A stretch of 64,000 nucleotides of DNA from Collybia mongolica. Taxonomy: Eukaryota > Basidiomycota > Agaricomycetes > Agaricales > Clitocybaceae. The notes beneath the pieces are model-generated. The model had not been told where the DNA came from and searched no databases. It was given only the letters and a program-made list of their open reading frames with translations. A program made the translations under genes and the position numbers. Shown piece by piece: positions 55,508-64,000 of the stretch (positions are counted from its first letter, which is position 1; each line of letters starts with the position of its first letter). The stretch spans positions 1 through 64,000 of the forward strand of contig JAAXNY010000004.1 of assembly GCA_013420905.1 (NCBI GenBank). The letters are read 5' to 3'.

Positions 55508-56421
55508 TTTGGAGCATAGCTCTATTTATATGCGTAAACAAATAAATGTAGTGAGTTTCTATTTTGTACGGTCATGGCGCACTTTGCATATGTTAGTGTG
55601 CTCAAATTAATTCTGTAGTTACAGAATAAGCAAGGCTTCACATGGATCCGCACCAAGCACCAAGACTGGTCGTCTGCAGCAAAAATAATTATAGTTTTAT
55701 AGTTCAGACGCTGACATGAGTTTTATATATGTTGAGGTCTTGATTATAATCTCTGGACGGTTTCTAGGCGTCCGGAAATGGGACCCGCCATGGTATCGCA
55801 GAGTCAGAGCTAAAGCTTTGACGGGTGAGCTCAAACGTCTGATAAACGCTTGTATATCGGTTCAGAAGCCCCGCCTTGAGGGACGATATTGTGGGTCAAG
55901 GTATGTCAACCCGCGCGCTCGGCAGCCTCTGGCGTGGGTGGACATCCACTCGAGATATTGAGATGAGCTGTGTTTAATCTTGACAGAGATGTGTCTGCCG
56001 AGTGAACAACACTGAACCTACTCGCCGACTCACAGGCACCCAAAATTCTCCTCCTCAAGAAACGCATGGGAGTATTTTCGCCTACCACGCAAATCTCTGG
56101 CCATCGATATTAGTGAACGCGCCGCTACCCTTCTCATGTGTAGCCTTCTCGACAACGTAGATCACAGGTTAAGCAGCTTCTTCCGCTAGGATTGAAAAGC
56201 TGTCTTGATATGTGGCCAGTACACCAGTCTCATCCATCACCCGATTTGACATGGCTATGTTTAGTCCATGGCCACTTGCCACATAAAGAGAATTGTTTCC
56301 CATAGGATTACTCACACATGTCCGTGTGACAACGCATAATATGCCGAAGCTTACGCTCGTGCATATTCCTCCCACATACCCAATTGAACATTTGAAATTT
56401 TATCTACGGACATAAGTACTA
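55508..56421. other. Spacer with a small duplicated segment
   Basis: About 150 bp at 55820-55960 (CTCAAACGTCTGATAAACGC through GTGGACATCCACTCG) resembles 57740-57875. Neither copy has a recognisable gene. The minus ORF at 56375-56169 shows no family. Confidence 0.35.
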
Positions 56422-56748
56422 TTAATAATGCGCTATGAAGCGGAACCAACACCAAATTGTCAGTGATACTGGTGCTTGTTGAACTGAAATCCATCCGGGC
56501 CGAGATGATACGCATCTGTGAATGGTTCGGTCAGAGCGATGCTCTCCTTCAAAGGTGATACTCAGGTTGTTCCACAGGCAACAAAGCCCCAATGCAAAGC
56601 TCCTCCAACTGGAGCACGTTTGTGCCGCCGACCATAAAGCGTCGAAATTTACGGACGGTATGACAACGGATTCGGGACAAAGGTCTAGGAATACCTCATT
56701 GAGGATGTCCGTCGGCATTTTGGAGATCAGCGCCAGCGAGTTAGCCAT
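56422..56748 (-). pseudogene. F-box fragment
   Basis: It reads MPTDILNEVFLDLCPESVVI, then SAAQTCSSWRSFALGLCCLW, an F-box-like domain. It stops after about 100 residues with no leucine-rich part, so it is a truncated relative of the F-box family. Confidence 0.6.
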
Positions 56749-59700
56749 GAGACGTCCGTATCTGACATGCGAATTCTTGCAGTGAAGTCAAAGAGAGCCG
56801 AATATAGCGACCCACCTGAATGTCTTCTGCACTCTCAGACTTTACAATGTTTGTAACCAGTACGGAGCAAAGGAGACAAGTAGTAATATGGGCGATACAG
56901 ATTGGGCTCCGTAGAGTCGGTAGTCTGAGGGGTTTCATTTGCCTGTGAAACATATATATCCTACTTGATATGACGTACTATAATCGTACCACTTCCCCCT
57001 TGGGTGGGCGGGTGGGTCGATGAATTTGATCCTCCGGATGGTTTAATGCAAGGCGGCCGAACCGTTGTACGCGATCAGGCAAACACCCAACCAGGCAGGT
57101 AATGCACGCATAATGATTGAAACTAACTGTGCAACTATGCTTGTTGGCTCAAAGTCGAAGTTACACGTTACCCATTGACAGATACCGTATATATAATAGT
57201 ATCAGGACCATAGAGTAACTTTCTTATAGGCGGTTCAACTACCATGGTACACATGAAAAAACATCCCTGATCGTCGATAATTAAGGAAACCCAGTGATAT
57301 CCGGCCCACAGTCTGGTGCATCCTGAATGGTGTAACGGATACTTCCATGTCCAAATTCCTCAAAGCCTTGAGTTCGACTCCTAATCGACGTGCTCGGTAG
57401 AGTATCCCAACCTTTTTCTTACCCTCATGAGGAACACAAGGTCTTCAATCTGGAACCCGCGAGGTAGCGGAGTGCTCTGGCACGCATATAGGCACCGGTA
57501 GAGCGATGGCTTATACCAACAAACGCGGAAGAATCGATAACTGTGTATGCAAGTATAAGCGCATCCCACATGTGCTGCCCAGGCTACATAAACATCACTA
57601 TCTTTTCCCTTCCAGCTCTACTTGTATTACTCCAAATCGGTCGTTTTTCTTCTAAGCGGGGCGTTTCAATAAACTCAAACTGTGAAGAAACCGATACCCG
57701 CCACGATACCTGAAAAGAGTCGGGGGACTCAACTTTTGAAGGAGCAAGCTTGAACGCCTGACAAGTATTTGTGTGTGTTTTCAGAATTGTCCGCCGTGAG
57801 CGAGGAGATCGTGATTCACATTATGTCGACCTGCGCGAGTTGTGGTCTTGGGCATGGATGGATATCCACTCGTCAACTTCAAGAAAGCACTAAAGCCATC
57901 GAATTAGGGCATATTGGAAGGGATAAGTTCCCCATTACTTGTCTATGCGGAATACGAAGGAGTAAGAGAAACGCGCCTTGGAAAAAGTATAACAATCGAG
58001 TGTTGTTGTAGGACATCTAGAGCGACTGGCAAAATAAGGCTTATCTTTTAAACATATCAGTCATGATAAATAAAGTGAGGTACATCGTGTGGAGACGAAG
58101 AAACTTACCGGATGGGGCTTAAACCCCCGTCTACACTGGATGTCTTCGAGTAAGAGGGTTAGGACATTGACCGCATGTTCGAACATACATGAAGGGCCAT
58201 AGCTCTATGCGCTACTATCTCTCGAGCCTGTCGGGCGTATTTTTGTTTGACGCAACAGTGAACTATCGCAACTTACTGCGAGAAATGGAAACCACCATCA
58301 TACCACAGAACGAACCGTACATTCTATCATTCTCACCGCTTGCACATAGTTTACATGCTCAACTGTGCCTCACCTTATCTTATTCGACATGCAACTCGTC
58401 ACCCCTTCCAATCGAAGATAACTTGCGAGCAGGGGTGCTAGAGAACTCAGCCTGGGCGAAGATGCCGATGAATATCGTTGTGAACCTTATATAGCGAGTT
58501 TGGGGGGACAAAGCACTCTTTCTGTGGCATGAACCTGGTGGAGGAGTGTGTGGAGCTTCAAACTTATTAACAGACGGTGCATGTATGCCGAGGTGATTGC
58601 GAGGAACTGCATAGCAAAAGAAGTGGTACGGCATTAGGGATCTGAGAGCGAAAAAAGGAACGTCCGAGTCCCGAACCGAGGCGGAGCTTGAACGTTTTAT
58701 TGTTAGCCATATTCCGATTTTCCCCGTTGAGCATCTTTGACTGCTTGTTTCTTGTCGGCGGTCAAGTTCATCCCTTGCTTCAGTACCTCAATATCACTAT
58801 GTTGAATAACTCTCTCGGCATGACATAAGTTTACCAAATGATGAACAAAGCGTCAACAACGAAACGCTTGAGGTTGATTGTGGCACGCGGTGAGTTGAAC
58901 ACCGAAATTTACAGGGTTTCTAGCCACGGGAAACCTCGAGTTTCAACGGCGTGACAGGTACACGTCCTTCCCCTTTTCATTCCTACAATGAGCCCAAGAA
59001 CTGGGAGTTCATATTTAGTGGTGCGTATCAGTTCTCCATTTGGCAAATCGTGGTATGAATGGCGCGTCGAGTCTTTTTGTATGGTTTACATGAAGATCCT
59101 CCCTCCTAGGTTTAAGATGAGATTACTCAGGATCACAAAGCTCAAACCCCATCAGTCACTCATCCTCATTCTATCTTCTGTCTTCCGCTTATCACTTTTT
59201 ACAGATTCAGCGGTTACCGAACACTCTATCTTACTTCGTAGTGCATATTTGTGCGCACGCGCATACCCTCAGTAGAAACCCAGCCCCGGAGGCTCCAACT
59301 CCTAATGGGCCACATCCCGCCAATAAAGCTCCCTCGCTAATCCCCCCCCCCGATGAATGTTCCCCACATAATGTGGGGAATGTGGGCCACATTCCTCCCT
59401 GCACTCCACTACGCAGTCTACCACTGTCGTCTCGCATACCTCACCTCCTGCTAGTCCTGACATGTGTTTTCCCTAACGAGGTTGTACCCCACCTACCAGG
59501 CCAAGTCGGATGTCCGGATCACGTTCTGCGCTTTCATGGACGCGCCCCTTCTATCACAGTATTAACACTTCCATTTTTTCTATTTACTACCCGCCGGGGA
59601 AAACTACCTCCTATCACGACTCACACATGATCCAGAGCTCACGACCCACGAGTACGAGCCACCAGACCTATATATTTGACGAGAAGCGCAACTTCTGCAC

Positions 59701-60780
59701 TACGACTGCCTCAAGCGTCTTCGCGAAACCCGAGGTGCCGGTAACGACGATGCTAACCAGTCACGAAGGAAGCGAGAGCACGACGCACTGGAAGGATCAT
59801 TCGATATGGTTCATAGGGTGAAGCATACAGTAGAGGACCTTCATCAGAGACAGAGTTGACTAAAGTACATCGCTCTCACTGATCCCCTACATTGTCAAAA
59901 CTCACGACATCCATTCCGCAGTCCCAAGGTCGGCTCACCTACACCGTTGGGTCTCGGGAGAGAATCACCGGCAGTCAATATACAGTTTGGAATTCCACTC
60001 GTGGAAGGTGCGTACACTTCCATGCTTGCGACATTTACTATAAGATTTTCAACCAGACGCGAGTATAAGTGCGGGTCGTGCACAATAATAAACCCGGCAG
60101 TCGAGGTCACATCTTTTCACTCCCAAACCTTCGGCAAAACGGATCCTGCTAGCCTGCCAGTGTCCGTATAAAAGAGACTCCGTCTTCCGCATTCTTCATG
60201 GATAAACGGCACTTTGATCATGAACTTGTTGAGCGGGGTTGATGGGACGTGTAAAGTGAGGGACAGGGATTGACAGTGTGATATATTGATGGGCTAAACT
60301 CGTCAGTTAGTTTTTTGTGCGGGTCCATATTATTCATTCACCTCTCGAAGCAGTATCGAGGTGATGAACGGCATCATGATTTCACCCTGGGCGTGTGCCA
60401 GTAAGCTGTCTCCGTAATTGTAAGACGCAGCCAGCCAGTCGGAACATGTATGATGCATTGCGATTGACATTATGCTCCGTACCCTTTGTGGAGCTTGATA
60501 CTGCCTTGGAGATGCTCGAATCTTTGCGGATGGTCCTAAGTGCCAGATCCATAAAATTTGATGAAGAGTTTGGGGGAAGGCGCTCTAGACACTTGTTGCC
60601 GGGACGTGCGAGGCACAGGTGCAAGATATCAACCCCCTCAACCCACCTTAATGGCCTCTCCGCTGCCACCTCTCACATACCCAACATTTGTAGGAATCAG
60701 ACTACGGAACTGACGAGCGACTATTGACACTATGCCTGCATAAGCCTGGTGGGTCCGAACGGTACAAGGAACGGGACTCT
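56749..60780. other. Long spacer of decayed sequence
   Basis: No intact gene supported. It holds the second copy of the small duplicated segment (57740-57875), a perfect 10+1+10 inverted repeat at 59360-59380 (arms TTCCCCACAT and ATGTGGGGAA), and short ORFs without motifs. A tRNA-like stretch at about 57325-57400 was considered and not accepted. Confidence 0.35.
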
Positions 60781-60799
60781 GACTGGTATGTGCCGACAG

Positions 60800-61065
60800 T
60801 CTCAGTATAGAGTATCACCTCAAGCAGAATATTGAAGTGGGAGTCCCGGCAATTATTGTTAAAACAGTGATCCAAAAATACACCGCTCAAACATACTTCC
60901 ACCGCATATTTAGACCACATTGATGGTAAGCTCTCAGATCTGTATATCAAAAGACATTGGCTCCTTCTGAAATTCAAAAGTAACTATCTCACTCGTCATT
61001 TTTCTAGGACAAAGACATTATTACGGCGCCCATTATGAACGCATGTCGGACAGAAGTCCCCGAAC
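60800..61065 (+). pseudogene. Decayed 3' part of the FAD-oxidase gene
   Basis: AGTATCACCTCAA (exon 7 of the intact gene), a diverged exon 8 (CATATTTAGACCACATTGATG) with its GTAAG donor, and exon 9 (TTATTACGGCGCCCATTATG) follow in the right order and spacing. Indels break the frame. Confidence 0.6.
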
Positions 61066-61559
61066 TTGATGATATACTCTTGATGTCAGTCTACATCACA
61101 TCACCTGTCTGATGCGATGCGTAGTAGATTCTTATACTAAGAAGCCAACCATCTGAGTTATAAACGTCTTGTAACCGTCATCTTCTCTTTTAAAACCGCG
61201 TGATGTTCGCATACTCGGAAATTGCAGAATTGCACAGCGATTTTATTGTAAAAATGCATAACCCAACACCCCCGACGCGTCATCTCCGTTTTCATCCGGT
61301 TATCTCAGACCGCGCAACGCAGCACACTCGTGATGGTGAACATAAAGTGCTGTTGCTTTGGCGTTGTCCGACGTGGGCGCCTTAACCTATACACACCTAA
61401 CGTCAGGCCGAATGATGCAGCGGTCCGTTCTGGCTTTTACAAAGAGATTCAGCTTGGAAGTCCCTCCACGGCCAAATGTCGGTGTTACAGTTGCTTAATC
61501 ACTCTTCCCTTATCAGGATACCCCATTCCTATGTACTGAACAGCACCGACAATTCAGGT

Positions 61560-61985
61560 GAGAAGCACCACCTCTACATCCTGTTTTTCCATTGAGCGCG
61601 CAGCTTAGCTGTGATCGAGCAGGGCGCTCATTCCGCAATTCAAGAAGAGTACATAAGGCCTACGCGAAAACAATTCCTTCCCACCACTCCCACAGAAACA
61701 TCAAGCGGACGGCCATGTTGTTCTTACGCCTTCTGTTGCCTGCACTGGCTTCCACTTTGGTCTCTGCGGAAAACTTGAAGGACAGTCTCGCGGCTGCAGT
61801 GATTACTGCGATCTTTCCTGGAGACCCGAAATATGCCGCTGCTAGGACTCAGTGTATGTCGCCTGCCTTAGATATTGCCATATCTCATTTAAATCCCGTA
61901 TGATCCAGTCAACCTGCGCTTTGAGTTCAAACCCACTGTTGTTACATATCCCACAACTCCGAAGGATATTTCTTCGACATGAAAA
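61560..61985 (+). pseudogene. Decayed 5' part of the FAD-oxidase gene
   Basis: Includes the upstream region, the signal peptide (ATG at 61714, MLFLRLLLPALASTLVSAEN), the first exon through PGDPKYAAART, the first intron and the start of exon 2 up to TPKDIS. It then stops and joins the F-box fragment. The signal peptide is well preserved, so the break may be fairly recent. Confidence 0.8.
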
Positions 61986-62027
61986 TTGTGTGTGCAATCG
62001 TTGTTTTTTTTTATTTGGACGAAAATC

Positions 62028-62320
62028 AAGGCGCCTCTATGTTTCGACAAGCCAACCTCCTGCAAAGTTACACGCTGACTGCCCAGAAAGATATGTTTGA
62101 TTCGCGTCTTTTCCCTTTCCCTTGGGCCCAACTTACAGAACTCAACCTGGTGGGGGTTATTTTATTATTGCGAAACGGCCACCAAGTATTTCGACAATGT
62201 ATTAACCTCCTATCATGCCGCTTCAGCCTCACCAGAGACGCCGACTACGTGAGATAATGAAGGGCTCGTTTTATTGAGAAAGTTGGAGTCACTCAAGATA
62301 GTGATGAACATCCCGGAATC
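62028..62320 (+). pseudogene. F-box gene fragment (copy of 50806-50515)
   Basis: QGASMFRQANLLQSYTLTAQ through RFSLTRDADYV matches the middle of the intact F-box gene on the opposite strand, then a short frameshifted continuation (KLESLKIV). It is joined to the oxidase fragment through about 45 bp of T-rich sequence. Confidence 0.85.
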
Positions 62321-64000
62321 GCCTATCCAATCTCCATGGACAATACAGCGGCACAGCTCTTTCTTTCCTGAATTACCCTCGGGCCCAGTCTACATCGCAG
62401 GGCTCTGGTGATCCTCCCACTTCTGTCACTTATCATTCATAGTTTCCCGCGAACTCTTCCCCCCTGCATCTTAGAAATCTGTACCATGTATTTCTTCCTT
62501 GTTTCTTTCTGCCTTGGTTGCTGACCCTTTCGTTGTTTCGTATCTGGACGTTTCTCCGTAACTCTTTATACAGGTCTTTATTTCACTTTTATGCTTTACA
62601 CTGTCCCACACATCCGTAGGCCCTATGCATGGAAAACGTTCCGCTTGGACATAGACTGTACATACATGCAAATGTTCCGTGGCGCATGGGTAACCGTTGA
62701 AATTGCGTGTGTTTATTCTTGTTACTACACCCAACCATCTTCTCCACCCGGTGCTCGTAAACTCAATATACATGTGAAACAGTGGATCTATTGCCTTGAA
62801 GGAGTCAGATGCTAACAGGGAACTTCAAACAGGGGGTGTGCAATAGTGTTAGCTCGGGCTCAACCGCTCAGGTGTAAGCTATATATTTACTTGGTTTCTG
62901 ATGTAGAGAAAGGTTTCACAGGTAACTGTGGAGTGATTTGTTTCGTAGTAATACCGCGTCCATCCTAGGGGATACGAACCATTGGTTGTGTTTGCGTTGG
63001 ACAAGGCGCATAGAAGCTGGAACGGGAATTGACTAGTGAGACACTCTCTTACCAGAACGATGCCGATGGATAACAGCTCTCGAACTGTAGATGGAAGTGT
63101 CCAGGGATGAGTGTGTGGCGAGAGGTGCGGGCAGAGCAGCTACAAGTTCACGGAGGACGTATATCAGACCCTGAAACACAAGGCTGCCGACACTAGACTT
63201 GGTGTAAGCTCCCAAGTCCCGATGGATGTTTTGGGGAAGTTGCGACATATTTGGTGAGTGAGGTGAGCTATGGGCTGTCTAGTTGATAGAGGCGCGTCCG
63301 TATAGGCAACGAAGTCGCCACATGGTGGCGGAGTTACTCGCAAATGACATGCGACGATGGCGGCCTGTGGGTGTGTGCGGCGTGTCGGGCCTGGGGGATT
63401 GACGGGAAGTCCAGCATGATGATTTCTTGCACTGGATGCCTATGGGCGCAGACCGCAGATGCCTTCCATCAATCGCATCTCCGATGATGTGGGATTTCTA
63501 TACATTTCTCCGTTTTCATGACCAGAATGGACCACTCCCACGATTTGCGCGGTTCGAATGAGCAGCTCGATGCTGCATCAGGAGCAATGTGGCTTTGGTA
63601 TGTCATTGTGAAATCAGCTTTGCTTCACAGCAAATACTGACGAACCCTGGACCCCATAACTCCAGTTCTGATTCAACTCTAGTCTCATTACAATTTCCAA
63701 CAACCTTTATAAGATAAACATTGTTGCATCAGTTTGCGAGACTGTATAGCAGCTATTCTTAATATTTGATAATGTGAAGCAGTATGTGGACCCGGGGTCA
63801 GCTCCACTACATCGATATGTTGGGGAAACCAAATCTTTACTTTGACCAGCATGTTTGGGCCTTTGACAAGACAACTAACCCTTGAACTGCCTTGATAATG
63901 ATGATGATGTACCATTTCCACATGAATCTTCCAACAATGATCATTGAGGTGAGGTATGAGGTATGCATGCCATCTCTCTTAGCCTTCTGGGAACGTCTGA
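62321..64000. other. Right end of window, no gene recognised
   Basis: Only short ORFs without motifs. A minus frame at 63921-63688 shows no family. A gene could continue beyond the window. Confidence 0.35.

Noticed and set aside
57325..57400. tRNA-like stretch with A-box-like TGGTGTAACGG and B-box-like GAGTTCGACTCC
   Set aside because: The T arm has mismatches and I cannot form an acceptor stem or a convincing anticodon arm. At best it is a tRNA-derived relic.

Overview
The window looks like the left end of a chromosome from a filamentous basidiomycete, probably Agaricomycetes. The evidence is: short introns (about 48-60 nt) with CTAAC/CTGAC-type branch sites; TTAGGG-type telomere repeats (read as CCCTAA on this strand); F-box and HET proteins of the agaricomycete kind; a bicovalent FAD sugar-oxidase-type gene; and a Penelope-like reverse transcriptase without an endonuclease domain, as in the fungal Coprina elements. 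The species cannot be named from the sequence.

Bases 1 to about 29470 are subtelomeric. A block of about 7.3 kb (1-7300) is repeated at about 17890-26880, with a 1.4 kb insert (18237-19671) in the second copy. Inside the block is a tandem unit of about 3.48 kb, minisatellites, and dozens of short palindromes of the type GAGGTTCGACGAACCTC. The blocks are joined by short stretches of CCCTAA repeats, all in the orientation of a left chromosome end. I read these as fossil chromosome ends to which new sequence was added on the telomere side.

Two of these junction zones (7309-12150 and 26884-29470) hold remains of telomere-attached retroelements. The first contains an almost complete Penelope-like RT gene (7309-10591). 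Both contain two kinds of 3'-end module, A and B, each with a well-formed type I hammerhead ribozyme (four in all). In all four the predicted self-cleavage site is 67-69 nt upstream of the CCCTAA repeats, and the tail in between ends in a hairpin. This ribozyme, hairpin and telomere-repeat end is the most interesting system in the window.

Between the two zones lies a two-exon gene of unknown function (14164-16829). Broken pieces of it lie at 18480-18970, in a partly inverted duplication (12185-13560 versus 18980-20470).

From 29475 the sequence becomes ordinary single-copy chromosome: VPS74/GOLPH3 (30100-31824, minus); a group I heterotrimeric G-protein alpha subunit (36566-38463, minus, eight exons); an unknown two-exon gene (41131-42391, minus); a HET-domain gene (44990-47288, minus); an 810 bp internally deleted hAT transposon with a perfect 8 bp target duplication (48184-48993); an F-box gene (49971-51497, minus); and an intact nine-exon secreted FAD-linked oxidase (53588-55507, plus). 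Decayed partial copies of the oxidase and the F-box gene follow (56422-62320). The stretches between these genes hold only decayed coding sequence or nothing I recognise.
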